Assembly (NCBI GenBank): GCA_903844635.1
Contig: CAIMUF010000074.1
Coordinates: 1 to 64,000 of the forward strand
From: an uncultured Sulfuricurvum sp.
GTDB taxonomy: Bacteria; Campylobacterota; Campylobacteria; Campylobacterales; Sulfurimonadaceae
Direction of reading: 5' to 3'
DNA: 64,000 bases
Shown here: positions 23,357-31,950 of the stretch, piece by piece
How the letters are laid out: every line of letters begins with the position of its first letter
Position numbering within the stretch: position 1 is the stretch's first letter
Notes under the pieces: generated by a model
The model's database searches: none
Seen by the model: only the letters and a program-made list of their open reading frames with translations
What the model was told of the DNA's origin: nothing
Made by a program: the position numbers and the translations under genes

Positions 23357-24127
23357 ATGGTAACTATGAAAGACCTCTTAGAGTGCGGTGTACATTTCGG
23401 TCACCAAACACGTCGTTGGAATCCAAAAATGAAAAAATACATTTTTGGCGTTCGTAAAAACATCTATATCATCGATCTACAAAAAACATTGCGTTTTTTC
23501 CGTAGCGCATATCAGCAAGTTCTTGACGCTGCAGCTGAGGGACAAACAGTTCTTTTTGTAGGAACTAAAAAACAAGCACGTGTTGCTATCCGTGACGCAG
23601 CTATTTCATGTGGTATGCCATACGTTGACAACCGTTGGTTGGGTGGAATGTTGACAAACTTCCCAACAATCCAAAAATCAATCCGTAAACTTGAAATCAT
23701 CGAAGAGATGCAAGCAAACGGTCAAATGGGTCTTTTAACTAAAAAAGAAGCGTTGATGATGGGTCGCCAAAAAGACAAATTGATCGCATACCTTGGTGGT
23801 ATCCGTAACATGAAAACTTTGCCTGACATGATGTTCGTTATCGATGCAGTAAAAGAAAACATTGCAGTTCTTGAAGCGCGTCACCTCGGTATCCGTGTTG
23901 TTGCACCTCTTGATACTAACTGTGATCCAGACGTAATCGACATTCCAATCCCTGGAAATGACGATGCTATCCGTTCAATTCAACTTTTCTGTAAAGAAAT
24001 GGCAGAAGCGATCAACGAAGGTAAAGCACTTCGTAACGGTGGAAACGAAGAAGTAACTGAAGAAGAAATGGCTCCAGAAGCAGCAGCTGTTGAAGCTCCT
24101 GTTGCAGCAGTAGCAGAAGAAGCGTAA
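23357..24127 (+). CDS. rpsB: 30S ribosomal protein S2
   Basis: S2 binds the small subunit late, near the mRNA exit. The 256-residue sequence opens [30 protein letters not shown] and includes [15 protein letters not shown] and [27 protein letters not shown], all S2 signatures. It ends in an Ala/Glu-rich tail. ATG 23357 is chosen because CAGGAG is correctly placed and the family N-terminus fits; the frame is open upstream only across the leader. tsf follows after 2 nt. Confidence 0.97.
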   Translation: MVTMKDLLECGVHFGHQTRRWNPKMKKYIFGVRKNIYIIDLQKTLRFFRSAYQQVLDAAAEGQTVLFVGTKKQARVAIRDAAISCGMPYVDNRWLGGMLTNFPTIQKSIRKLEIIEEMQANGQMGLLTKKEALMMGRQKDKLIAYLGGIRNMKTLPDMMFVIDAVKENIAVLEARHLGIRVVAPLDTNCDPDVIDIPIPGNDDAIRSIQLFCKEMAEAINEGKALRNGGNEEVTEEEMAPEAAAVEAPVAAVAEEA

Positions 24128-24129
24128 TC

Positions 24130-25197
24130 ATGGCAGACGTAACAGCAGCAATGGTCAAAGACCTTCGTACGGCGACTGATGCGCCTATGATGGATTGTAA
24201 AAAAGCACTCACAGAGTGTGATGGCGACATGGAAAAAGCAAAAGAATTTTTGCGTGACCGTGGTATGGCTCAAACTGCTAAAAAAGCGGATCGTGTTGCA
24301 GCTGAAGGACTTTTGGGTCTTAAAATTTCTGAAACATTTACGTCTGCTTCTTTGGTAGAAATTAACTCTGAAACAGACTTTGTTGCAAAAAATGACGGCT
24401 TTATCGCTCTTGTTGGCAACACTGCAGCACACGTATTTACTACAGGTGTCAGTTCAGTAGAAGAGTTAAACGAAACTTCATACGAAACAGGAACTTTTTC
24501 GGAGTACTTTACTTCACAAGTTGCTCGTATCGGTGAAAAAATTGTAACTCGTCGTTTTGTAACACTTAATGCAGGCGAAAACGGATGTGTAAACGGTTAT
24601 GTTCACACAAACGGCCGTGTTGGTGTTTTGGTAGCAATCACATGTGATTCTCAAAAAACAGCAGCAGCATTGGCTCCAATGGTACGTAACATCGCAATGC
24701 ACGCATCTGCAATGAAACCTACTACTATGAGTTACAATGATTTTGATCCTGTATACGTTCAAGAAGAAACAATCGGTCGTATCGAAGCGATCAAAACTGA
24801 GAACGAAGAACTTGCACGTTTGAAAAAACCTCTCAAAAACGTTCCTCAGTATATCTCTATGTCTCAGTTAACTCCTGAAGTTATGGCTGCGGCAGAAGAA
24901 GCGATCAAAGCAAAATTACTAGCTGATGGCAAACCTGAAAAAATTTGGGCAAACATCATTCCTGGACAATTAGCTCGTTTCGTAGCAGACAATACAACTT
25001 TAGATAAAGAACTTGCATTGTTGGATCAAAACTACGTTATGGATGATTCTATGACTGTAGCGCAAGCACTGACAAAAGAAGCTGCCGCTCACGGCGGAAC
25101 AGCAAGCATCGTTGAATTCGTTAAATACGAAGTAGGCGAAGGCTTAGAGAAAAAAGTAGACAACTTCGCAGAAGAAGTCGCTGCTCAAATGGCGTAA
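24130..25197 (+). CDS. tsf: Elongation factor Ts
   Basis: EF-Ts is the nucleotide exchange factor of EF-Tu. The 355-residue protein has the N-terminal UBA-like domain ([19 protein letters not shown] and [14 protein letters not shown]). [18 protein letters not shown] at about residues 75-93 is the EF-Tu-contacting core. The C-terminal end [17 protein letters not shown] is conserved. It is longer than the roughly 283 residues of E. coli, as in other Campylobacterota. Part of the rpsB-tsf transcript, which ends at a palindromic element. Confidence 0.97.
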   Translation: MADVTAAMVKDLRTATDAPMMDCKKALTECDGDMEKAKEFLRDRGMAQTAKKADRVAAEGLLGLKISETFTSASLVEINSETDFVAKNDGFIALVGNTAAHVFTTGVSSVEELNETSYETGTFSEYFTSQVARIGEKIVTRRFVTLNAGENGCVNGYVHTNGRVGVLVAITCDSQKTAAALAPMVRNIAMHASAMKPTTMSYNDFDPVYVQEETIGRIEAIKTENEELARLKKPLKNVPQYISMSQLTPEVMAAAEEAIKAKLLADGKPEKIWANIIPGQLARFVADNTTLDKELALLDQNYVMDDSMTVAQALTKEAAAHGGTASIVEFVKYEVGEGLEKKVDNFAEEVAAQMA

Positions 25198-25210
25198 GGG
25201 GTAACCCTTA

Positions 25211-25272
25211 GATCCTGAATCAAGTTCAGGATGACGATAAATATTTCGTCATTGCGGACTTGATCCGCAATC
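25211..25272. repeat. Inverted-pair palindromic element (copy 4)
   Basis: The left unit has ATCCTGAA/TTCAGGAT (25212-25232). The right unit has ATTGCGGA/TCCGCAAT (25251-25271). ATGACGA and TCGTCAT words between them also pair. Here the units face inward with the GTCAT words at the centre, the reverse of copies 1 and 3. It separates tsf from the ABC ATPase gene; a CTCTTTTT follows, so it may also terminate transcription. Confidence 0.75.
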
Positions 25273-25296
25273 TGCTCTTTTTAACTTAATTTCCTT

Positions 25297-25302
25297 TATA
25301 AT
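25297..25302 (+). promoter_or_regulatory. TATAAT box immediately before the ABC ATPase start (leaderless candidate)
   Basis: TATAAT ends 6 nt before the ATG at 25309 and the intervening bases are TCCCCC. Transcription would begin at or next to the start codon. There is no Shine-Dalgarno sequence. The same layout occurs before the cvfB-like gene and miaA. Confidence 0.5.
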
Positions 25303-25308
25303 TCCCCC

Positions 25309-25953
25309 ATGATACTTTTAAAAGCAACCTCACTTTCTCATCGTTTTGATTATCCTCTTTTTAATGATATTTCATTGGAATTGCATGCCCGTGAATCAAT
25401 AGCCATTGTCGGTGTCAGCGGCAGCGGAAAATCGACGCTTTTGCACATACTCTCTTCACTTTTAAAACCCAACAGCGGCAATGTCGAACTTTTTGAAAAA
25501 GATATTTATGCTTTGGACGATAAGCAGTTAGTACAGCTTCGTCGGCATGATTTGGGTTTGATTTATCAAAGCCACTATCTTTTTAAAGGATTCAGTGCAT
25601 ACGAAAACCTTGAAGTTGCGGCAATTTTAGCGGGAGAAACTATTGATCCTCAGTTGTTAGTAAATCTTGGCATCCAGCAGGTGATAGGACAAAAAGTGAC
25701 GGAACTCTCAGGCGGTCAGCAGCAGCGTGTCTCTATCGCACGAATTCTTTCCAAAAAACCACGTCTTATTTTCGCCGATGAACCAACTGGAAATCTCGAT
25801 CACGCAACTGCGACAGAAGTAATGGATCTTTTTATGGACTATTTGACTCAGCATGATGCGGGGCTAGTTCTCGTAACGCATGATGAAGCATTGGCTGCAC
25901 GGTGTGACCATATTTACCGTATGGTCGATGGTACATTAGTAAAAGGCAAATGA
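25309..25953 (+). CDS. LolD-like ABC transporter ATP-binding protein
   Basis: A 214-residue ATPase with Walker A GVSGSGKST (residue about 38), signature LSGGQQQRVSIAR, Walker B LIFADEPTGNLD and the switch His in LVTHDE. It resembles the LolD/MacB/FtsE group, which powers transfer of lipoproteins or other substrates from the inner membrane. No membrane partner is adjacent. The fliR gene starts 3 nt downstream; the same ABC-fliR pairing is known in Campylobacter jejuni. Likely translated from a leaderless mRNA. Confidence 0.85.
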   Translation: MILLKATSLSHRFDYPLFNDISLELHARESIAIVGVSGSGKSTLLHILSSLLKPNSGNVELFEKDIYALDDKQLVQLRRHDLGLIYQSHYLFKGFSAYENLEVAAILAGETIDPQLLVNLGIQQVIGQKVTELSGGQQQRVSIARILSKKPRLIFADEPTGNLDHATATEVMDLFMDYLTQHDAGLVLVTHDEALAARCDHIYRMVDGTLVKGK

Positions 25954-25956
25954 TTT

Positions 25957-26721
25957 ATGGAATGGGCTGAGCTTTTTAGTGAAGGACGAACAGCTGCGTT
26001 TATCCTGTTGTTTGTCCGTTTTAGTGCCCTTTTTATGGCCGTGCCCATCTTTTCTCATGCCAATATCCCAATGTCGGTCAAAGCCGCTATGGCCTTCTTT
26101 TTTACCGTTTTCTTTTTTGGTGCATTACCACCGTTACAAATCCATTTGGATGCTGCTAGTTTAACCGTAGCAATTTTAGGTGAGATGCTCTTTGGATTGA
26201 CGGTAGGGATTATTTTACAACTCGCATATCACGTTATTACGTTTGCAGGGGGACAAATATCGTTCATGATGGGATTTACTTTGGCGTCTGCCATTGATCC
26301 TCAGTCGGGTGTTTCGATGCCGATTATCGGACAGTTTTTGGCGCTGGTCTCATTGATGGTATTGCTTTCTCTTGATATGCACCATTGGATTTTACTGTTT
26401 GCATCCGAATCCATCGCGTCCGTTCCACTAGGAGGTTTTATGGTGACTCCGGAGCTTTTTAAATACATTATGCACGGCATGCTCAATATGTTTGTGGTGG
26501 GCTTCATGATCGCATTCCCTATTACGGCACTTTCGATGCTTGCCGATGTTATTTTTGGAATGCTTATGAAAACAATGCCTCAGTTCAACTTGCTGGTAAT
26601 TGGAATGCCGATTAAAATCGGTGTCGCATTTGTAGTTTTAATGGCAACGCTTGCTGCGACTATGATGATTGTAAGTTCACAGATGCAAAGTGCATTTCAG
26701 ATTTTGGGAAAATTATTTTAG
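25957..26721 (+). CDS. fliR: Flagellar export apparatus protein FliR
   Basis: FliR is part of the FliPQR export gate at the core of the flagellar type III secretion system. The 254-residue protein is almost wholly hydrophobic with about six membrane helices. Typical segments are RFSALFMAVPIFSHANIPMSVKAAMAFFFT, GQISFMMGFTLASAIDPQSG and the C-terminal FNLLVIGMPIKIGVAF. It is not in a flagellar operon but follows an ABC ATPase gene, as in Campylobacter. Its 3' end overlaps the convergent PLD-like gene by 9 nt. Confidence 0.93.
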   Translation: MEWAELFSEGRTAAFILLFVRFSALFMAVPIFSHANIPMSVKAAMAFFFTVFFFGALPPLQIHLDAASLTVAILGEMLFGLTVGIILQLAYHVITFAGGQISFMMGFTLASAIDPQSGVSMPIIGQFLALVSLMVLLSLDMHHWILLFASESIASVPLGGFMVTPELFKYIMHGMLNMFVVGFMIAFPITALSMLADVIFGMLMKTMPQFNLLVIGMPIKIGVAFVVLMATLAATMMIVSSQMQSAFQILGKLF

Positions 26722-27195
26722 ATAGGGTTTTGAACGTGCCAAAATTCGGTTCGCATTTTGGTGTAGGGCAGGAATAAAATCACTATCATCACTGCAGAGT
26801 GCATTTTGACTTTTTTGCGACAGTTCATCATCATTTAACCCGCCTGAAACATGGCAGACTATCTCATCATCTATTAAAATCAACGTATCACTTAGAGAAC
26901 GAGCTTGGTAAAGATAAAGTTCAACTCCTCTGTAAGCAACAAGCTGTAATGGATCAGCAGAAGAGTTTTGAGTAATCAAAGTGAGCTTGACGCCCTTAGA
27001 AACGGATTGAATAAGTTGCCGACGCAATGCAGGATGATTCAGTGATGGAGTGAGCAAAATAACTTGGGTATGTGCTTTTTTGAGATGGTGTATTAGTTCA
27101 TGTTCAAATGCACTTTTTTCATCAGGAAGAAGAAAGGTCAGTGTTTGAGCATTTACAACACTTAATGTCAAAAATAAGGTGAGAAGTTTTATCAT
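26713..27195 (-). CDS. Secreted phospholipase D-like protein with degenerate HKD motif
   Basis: A 160-residue protein with a signal peptide (MIKLLTLFLTLSVVNAQ) and one PLD-like domain: HHLKKAHTQVILLTPSLNH..., KGVKLTLITQN. Where the catalytic HxKx4D motif should stand the sequence reads SLSDTLILIDDEIVCHVSGGLN: His and Lys are replaced, Asp and Asn remain. It is therefore probably inactive. Helicobacter pylori has the related nuclease NucT beside its poly-E-rich protein and gmk, so position is conserved although catalytic residues are lost. Confidence 0.65.
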   Translation of the reverse strand: MIKLLTLFLTLSVVNAQTLTFLLPDEKSAFEHELIHHLKKAHTQVILLTPSLNHPALRRQLIQSVSKGVKLTLITQNSSADPLQLVAYRGVELYLYQARSLSDTLILIDDEIVCHVSGGLNDDELSQKSQNALCSDDSDFIPALHQNANRILARSKPYLK

Positions 27196-27260
27196 TTTAT
27201 TCTTTTTTGGTTACAATGATACCATTTAGCTGACACAACATCAAGAAGGCAGTATTTGTT

Positions 27261-28634
27261 ATGAGAATCTTATTAGTAAATGATAATCCAGTTGTACGTA
27301 AATTGGTTGCCCTAAGTGCACAAAAAACGAAAGATGATTTGAATGTTGTGTGGTCTGTTGATGAGATAGAACATGATGTGTATGATTTACTGATTGTAGA
27401 TGATGCGTATTATAGTGAAGAGATAATGACTGCATTAGGTGAAAAAATCACCTATAAAACAAGCCTTCTTATGGCAACTCGAGGAAATGCTGTTCCTGCG
27501 GGCTTTGATAAAGTGATTAATAAACCTTTTTTACCAACGGATTTAGTTGAACTTTTTGCTAATATTGATAAATCATTACAAGCAGTCGTTAAACCAGAAA
27601 AAGAAAAATCGATTGATTTACCAAGTATTGAATTGGACGCAATGAACGATGAATCGGATGATGAGTTATTGGGGCTTGATTATGAGCTAGATTTTAATGA
27701 TGAAAAAGAAGAAGATTTAGTTAATCTTAAGGAATTGGATAGTTCTGCCGATGATTTGCTTCAAGGAATGAAGACCAATGTTCTGGATCAGGAAGAAGTA
27801 CAAGAACTTCAAGACCTTTTGGACGATACTGACACATTTGATGAAGATGAAGAGTTTAGTCTTGAAAGTTTAGATCTGGATGAAACAGAAGTAGCAGTAA
27901 TTCCTTCTTCTATCGAAAAATTGGTAGAGCTGGAAGAGCTTGATGAAGACGAATTTGATGATATTTTCAGTGGCCTTGGAGAAGATGAGAATGAAGAAGC
28001 TCTTAAAGTAGAAGATGAAGAGCTTGATAATGCATTACTTGATGATTTAATGTTGGATGGAATGGATGTCCTTGAATCAGAGGAAGAGCTGGAAGAACTT
28101 GAAGATTTACCTAGTATAGACGAGGTTGAGACGTCTCGCGAGCCGGTAAGTGATTTATTAAGTGATGATGAGTTTGATGATCTTGAACAACAAATTCAAG
28201 ATGCCGTAGGTGAATTGGATCTTGAAGATTTGGAATCTACACTGGATGATACGAATTTAGGTGATTTAGGATTAGATGATTTAGGCTCTTTTGATGAGAT
28301 TGATGAATTAGATGGTATTGATGAACGAGAGATGAAACTCGCAATCGGAGAGAGTGTCGAAGAAGAATTGAGTGTTCGAGTCGGTGCAGGAGAGCATTCT
28401 TCATTAGATGCCGAAGCACTACGTGAAGCTATGGGCAATCCATCAAAAGATTTAGAGATCAATGATAAAGCTGAGGCACCTGTTGCAGCTTCAGAAATAG
28501 AAAAGAAAAGTTCTCCGTCTGAAGGAATGGAAGCATTGCAGGCTCTTTTAAAAGCACTTTCAAATGATGATGTTGCTGCATCGCTCAAAGGACTTAATAT
28601 TAGTATTAATATCAACTTTGGGAATGAGAAGTGA
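27261..28634 (+). CDS. Receiver-like, extremely acidic protein (poly-E-rich/Cj1178-like)
   Basis: A 457-residue protein of two parts. Residues 1-about 105 look like a response-regulator receiver: MRILLVNDNP with Asp8, LLIVDDAYY with candidate phospho-Asp47/48, Thr73 in MATRG and Lys88 in NKPF. Residues about 120-400 are dominated by Asp, Glu and Leu (LDDLMLDGMD-type repeats). A small helical C-terminus (ALQALLKALSNDDVAASLKGLNISININFG) closes it. Position between fliR and gmk matches the Campylobacter 'highly acidic protein' and the Helicobacter 'poly-E-rich protein'. A flagellar role is suspected from context. Confidence 0.7.
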   Translation: MRILLVNDNPVVRKLVALSAQKTKDDLNVVWSVDEIEHDVYDLLIVDDAYYSEEIMTALGEKITYKTSLLMATRGNAVPAGFDKVINKPFLPTDLVELFANIDKSLQAVVKPEKEKSIDLPSIELDAMNDESDDELLGLDYELDFNDEKEEDLVNLKELDSSADDLLQGMKTNVLDQEEVQELQDLLDDTDTFDEDEEFSLESLDLDETEVAVIPSSIEKLVELEELDEDEFDDIFSGLGEDENEEALKVEDEELDNALLDDLMLDGMDVLESEEELEELEDLPSIDEVETSREPVSDLLSDDEFDDLEQQIQDAVGELDLEDLESTLDDTNLGDLGLDDLGSFDEIDELDGIDEREMKLAIGESVEEELSVRVGAGEHSSLDAEALREAMGNPSKDLEINDKAEAPVAASEIEKKSSPSEGMEALQALLKALSNDDVAASLKGLNISININFGNEK

Positions 28635-29248
28635 ATCAAACGAGTGGTGCCATTTTAGTTCTTTCCGGTCCTAGCGGGGCAGGAAAAAGTTCATTGATCA
28701 ATAAAATATTTAATGATATCGGTTCTACATACTTTTCCATATCTACTACGACGCGTGCTAAACGAGAAGGAGAAGTGGATGGTGTGCATTACCATTTTGT
28801 CTCTCAAGAAGAATTCAAACGCGAAATAGACGAAGAGATGTTTTTAGAATATGCGCTTGTGCATGGAAACTATTATGGAACATCATTAGGGCCTGTTAAA
28901 AAAGCACTAAAAGAGGGTAAATTAGTCATTTTTGACATTGATGTACAAGGGCATGATGCGGTACAAAATCGTTTAGCCGATATTACAACATCGGTATTCA
29001 TCACCACACCTACTTTGGATGAGCTCAAAAAGCGCCTTTTAAGACGATCTACCGACAGTGCAGAAATTATCGCTAAACGTCTTGACATGGCAACACGTGA
29101 AGTACAGCGTATCAGCGAATACGATTATTTAATTGTTAATGATGATTTGGAAGCTGCTGCGGATGTGCTCATTACGATTGCTAAAGCAGCGCGAATGAAA
29201 ATCCCGACACAGCAAATAAATGAATTTGTCCAAATGTGGGCACTCTAA
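28631..29248 (+). CDS. gmk: Guanylate kinase
   Basis: Phosphorylates GMP to GDP with ATP. The 205-residue sequence has the P-loop LSGPSGAGKSSL. The GMP-binding segment STTTRAKREGEVDGVHYHFVSQEEF and FDIDVQGHDAVQ are also typical. It starts with GTG in a GTGA overlap with the stop of the acidic-protein gene, so the two are translationally coupled. Length is normal. Confidence 0.95.
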   Translation: MNQTSGAILVLSGPSGAGKSSLINKIFNDIGSTYFSISTTTRAKREGEVDGVHYHFVSQEEFKREIDEEMFLEYALVHGNYYGTSLGPVKKALKEGKLVIFDIDVQGHDAVQNRLADITTSVFITTPTLDELKKRLLRRSTDSAEIIAKRLDMATREVQRISEYDYLIVNDDLEAAADVLITIAKAARMKIPTQQINEFVQMWAL

Positions 29249-29265
29249 GAGTAAAAAAAGTATAA

Positions 29266-29286
29266 GGGTCATTACAGCAATGAGCC
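29266..29286 (+). terminator. Hairpin after gmk
   Basis: GGGTCATT (29266-29273) and AATGAGCC (29279-29286) pair with one mismatch around an ACAGC loop, 17 nt after the gmk stop. No T-run follows, so termination is uncertain. A TATACT box follows at once. Confidence 0.35.
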
Positions 29287-29288
29287 GT

Positions 29289-29294
29289 TATACT
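29289..29294 (+). promoter_or_regulatory. Possible -10 (TATACT) for tatA-argS
   Basis: GTTATACTGC lies about 36 nt before the tatA ATG. One mismatch to TATAAT. A second AT-rich stretch TTTTATATAAAAGG follows and carries the ribosome site. Confidence 0.35.
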
Positions 29295-29329
29295 GCTCGA
29301 ATGTATTTTATATAAAAGGAAATGTACCT

Positions 29330-29569
29330 ATGGGTAGTTTTAGCACAAGTCATTGGTTGATAGTTCTTGGAATCGTTGTTTTGTTGTTCGGGGCAAAAAA
29401 AATCCCAGAGCTTGCAAAAGGTCTTGGTCAAGGAATCCGTAATTTCAAAAAAGAGATGAAAGATGATCAAGCTGAAGGATCAGAAGCTACTATCGTAGAA
29501 GCTCCTAAACAAGTAGAAACGCCTACAACCACAAGTGTTGAAGCTCCAAAAACTACAGCACAAGTATAA
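29330..29569 (+). CDS. tatA: Twin-arginine translocase subunit TatA
   Basis: TatA forms the protein-conducting assembly of the Tat pathway. The 79-residue product has one N-terminal membrane helix ([14 protein letters not shown]), the hinge [27 protein letters not shown] amphipathic helix, and a disordered Glu/Thr/Pro-rich tail. Length and arrangement are typical. AAAGGAAATGTACCT precedes the ATG. argS begins 2 nt after its stop. Confidence 0.95.
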   Translation: MGSFSTSHWLIVLGIVVLLFGAKKIPELAKGLGQGIRNFKKEMKDDQAEGSEATIVEAPKQVETPTTTSVEAPKTTAQV

Positions 29570-29571
29570 TT

Positions 29572-31152
29572 TTGAAACAACGTGTCAGCGCGCTTTTGCG
29601 CGATAAATTCAACTGCGATATAATTCTTGAAAAGCCGAAAGATCGTTCTTTCGGACATTTTTCTACTCCTATTGCCTTTTCACTTTCTAAAGAACTACGA
29701 AAATCGCCTATGATTATTGCCGAAGAGATTGCTAACTCTTTTGGAGAGCATGAGATGTTTGGTGCGGTCGAATCGGTTAAGGGATACATTAATTTTCGTC
29801 TCTCAGAGGCGTTTTTAGATGAGTATGCTTCTTGGGCACTTTCAAATGATAAGCAATTTGGCAGTGATGATAAAAAAGGGACAATTTTACTCGAATTTGT
29901 AAGTGCAAATCCAACAGGACCACTTCATATCGGGCATGCACGTGGTGCCGTGTATGGTGATACACTGCTTCGTCTGGGTCGACATTTAGGCTATGACATG
30001 ACGGCTGAATATTACGTCAATGATGCGGGCAATCAAATCGATTTGCTGGGAACTTCGTTACAGCTTGAAGGGCGCAGTTCATTATTGGGCGAAGAAGTCC
30101 AATGGCCTGAAAAATATTATCGAGGCGAGTATTTGAGCGATTTAGCCAAAGAAGTTCAGTCTCTATTTGGAGATGATGCCTTGCGTGATGAAAGTCGTCA
30201 AAAAGAGTTAGCACTTTGGGCGAAAGATAAAATCTTAGAACTTATTGTTAATGATCTAAAAGCGATTAATGTACATTTTGATACATTCGTAGGAGAAGCC
30301 TCTCTGTATGATGAGTGGGATCGTGTTATGGCAAAAATGGGCGATGGTGTCTATGTCGATGAGGGCAAAACACTTATTCGTTCTTCAGGCCTAGGGGATG
30401 ACCATGACCGTGTGGTCGTTCGAGATGATGGACGTCCGACGTATCTTGCAGGTGATATTATTTACCATAACCAAAAGTTTGAGCGTGGATTTCAAAACTA
30501 CATCAATATTTGGGGAGCGGATCACCATGGCTATATCGCTCGCGTCAAAGCGGCCATTAGTTTCTTAGGATACGATCCTGAAAAACTCGAAGTACAGCTC
30601 TCTCAAATGGTAAGCCTTCTAAAAGACGGTGAGCCTTATAAGATGTCTAAGCGAGCAGGAACAGTCATTCAAATGAGTGATGTGGTGGAAGAAATCGGTG
30701 CAGATGCATTGCGTTTTATGTTTGCAAGCAAAAAATGTGACACAGCCCTTGAGTTTGACATTGAAGAACTGAAGCGTCAAGACAGCTCCAATCCTGTTTA
30801 TTATGTTCAGTATGCGCATGCTCGTATTCAAACGCTGGTTGCCAAAAGTGAGATGAGTTTAGAGGATATCATGAAGTCATCTCTCGTTGGGTTAAGTGCT
30901 GATGCTGATGGATTGCTGTTTGAAGCGCTGTTGTTGCCGGAGATTATCGAGGATGCTTTCGAATCACGTCAAGTGCAAAAACTTCCTGATTATCTCAAAG
31001 CACTTGCAGCAAAATTACACAAATTCTATTATGATACCCGCATTATTGGGCATGAAGATGAAGCTAAATTACTCAAACTTCTTCTCGTTGTTGCCCTTTC
31101 TATTAAAACAGGTCTTTCTCTTCTCGGAATTGAAGCCAAAGATCGAATGTAA
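29572..31152 (+). CDS. argS: Arginyl-tRNA synthetase
   Basis: Charges tRNA-Arg. The 526-residue class I synthetase shows the N-terminal additional domain (LEKPKDRSFGHFSTPIAFSLSKELRKSP), the HIGH motif in SANPTGPLHIGHARGAVYGD and the KMSKR-like MSKRAGTVI, with a C-terminal DALR anticodon-binding domain. The start is TTG at 29572 with no evident Shine-Dalgarno sequence; alignment to the family N-terminus supports it. Translation probably relies on coupling to tatA, whose stop is 2 nt upstream. Confidence 0.93.
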   Translation: MKQRVSALLRDKFNCDIILEKPKDRSFGHFSTPIAFSLSKELRKSPMIIAEEIANSFGEHEMFGAVESVKGYINFRLSEAFLDEYASWALSNDKQFGSDDKKGTILLEFVSANPTGPLHIGHARGAVYGDTLLRLGRHLGYDMTAEYYVNDAGNQIDLLGTSLQLEGRSSLLGEEVQWPEKYYRGEYLSDLAKEVQSLFGDDALRDESRQKELALWAKDKILELIVNDLKAINVHFDTFVGEASLYDEWDRVMAKMGDGVYVDEGKTLIRSSGLGDDHDRVVVRDDGRPTYLAGDIIYHNQKFERGFQNYINIWGADHHGYIARVKAAISFLGYDPEKLEVQLSQMVSLLKDGEPYKMSKRAGTVIQMSDVVEEIGADALRFMFASKKCDTALEFDIEELKRQDSSNPVYYVQYAHARIQTLVAKSEMSLEDIMKSSLVGLSADADGLLFEALLLPEIIEDAFESRQVQKLPDYLKALAAKLHKFYYDTRIIGHEDEAKLLKLLLVVALSIKTGLSLLGIEAKDRM

Positions 31153-31158
31153 TTTTGC

Positions 31159-31176
31159 CATATCCTATCGGGTATG
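31159..31176. terminator. Hairpin between convergent argS and flagellin-like gene
   Basis: CATATCC (31159-31165) and GGGTATG (31170-31176) form a 7-bp stem with a TATC loop 7 nt after the argS stop. An ACAAAAAAA stretch follows on the plus strand. It may serve as a bidirectional terminator but lacks a T-run on the plus strand. Confidence 0.4.
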
Positions 31177-31185
31177 ACAAAAAAA

Positions 31186-31920
31186 TTACCCCAACAATTG
31201 CGCAATATTTTGACGTAATGCATCATTTTGATGAGCAATTGCGATTTGAGAAACGTCAAGTTTTAAAGTGCTTTGCTGAAAATCTTGGATTGCTTTTGCT
31301 ATATCAGTATCGGCAATTTGACTACGTGCGGCAGAAGCCGTGCTTATTTGTCCAAGTAAAGTATTTGTAGTGCTGATAAGTCCATTCGTCGTAGAACCTA
31401 CATCGCTTTGTGTCTGAGATATACTTTGCGCGTATCTGGAAATACTTTCCTGATCATCAATAGCAAGTGTATCGGTTGACATATCTCCCAATGAAATACT
31501 TGATGAACCAAACGTATGGGTTGTATTAAATAAGCCTTGTCCATTATAGCTTGTACTTTGAACGGATTGATTCATCGATTCTAACGTTCGATTGAACTCT
31601 CCGGCAAGCCCTTGTTTTTGACTTTCGTTGAGCGAAGCGCTATTGTACCGAACGCTTAAATCGCTGAGTGTTTGAGTTTGTTCACTGAGAGAGCTTAGTG
31701 TACCGTCGGCAACTTGCATCATAGAGATGGAATCGTTAGTATTCATCAGCTCTTGAGTAAAAGTACTAACATCACTTTGCATCATCGAAGCTATGGACGC
31801 TAAAGCACTGTCATCGATTTTAACTTCAGCACCGGTTGCAATTTTCTCGAGAGTTTTATCCCGCTTGTTGATTTCTGTATTCATTTGAGGGAATGATTGG
31901 TATTGTGTGTTGAGTTGCAT
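31186..31920 (-). CDS. FlaC-like short flagellin-family protein
   Basis: A 244-residue flagellin-type protein. The N-terminal D0/D1-like helix region has TLEKIATGAEVKIDDSALASIASMMQSDVSTFTQELMNTNDSISMMQVADGTLSSL. The C-terminal D1/D0-like part ends ARSQIADTDIAKAIQDFQQ...QNIAQLLG. The variable middle (D2/D3) is nearly absent. This length and layout match Campylobacter jejuni FlaC, which is secreted through the flagellar export system rather than forming the filament. ATG 31920 has AAAGGAG 7 nt upstream. It may instead be a minor filament component. Confidence 0.8.
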   Translation of the reverse strand: MQLNTQYQSFPQMNTEINKRDKTLEKIATGAEVKIDDSALASIASMMQSDVSTFTQELMNTNDSISMMQVADGTLSSLSEQTQTLSDLSVRYNSASLNESQKQGLAGEFNRTLESMNQSVQSTSYNGQGLFNTTHTFGSSSISLGDMSTDTLAIDDQESISRYAQSISQTQSDVGSTTNGLISTTNTLLGQISTASAARSQIADTDIAKAIQDFQQSTLKLDVSQIAIAHQNDALRQNIAQLLG

Positions 31921-31950
31921 AGGTAACTCCTTTTTTAGCACGTTTCTATA

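Noticed and set aside
26713-26721. Overlap of fliR and the PLD-like gene as an assembly error
   Set aside because: The overlap is tail to tail and only 9 nt; both proteins have normal ends, so it is ordinary gene packing.
28196-28639. Long antisense reading frame inside the acidic-protein gene
   Set aside because: Its Ser/Pro/Leu-rich product is the expected artefact of Asp/Glu/Leu codons read in reverse, with no ribosome site.
29565-29570. TATAAT box before argS as a leaderless promoter
   Set aside because: The bases are the end of tatA (its TAA stop is inside the box), and 2-nt spacing to the TTG is too short for a start site. Coupling to tatA is simpler.
31186-31920. Major flagellin FlaA/FlaB
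   Set aside because: The protein is about half the length of a filament flagellin and lacks the variable middle, so a FlaC-like identity fits better.
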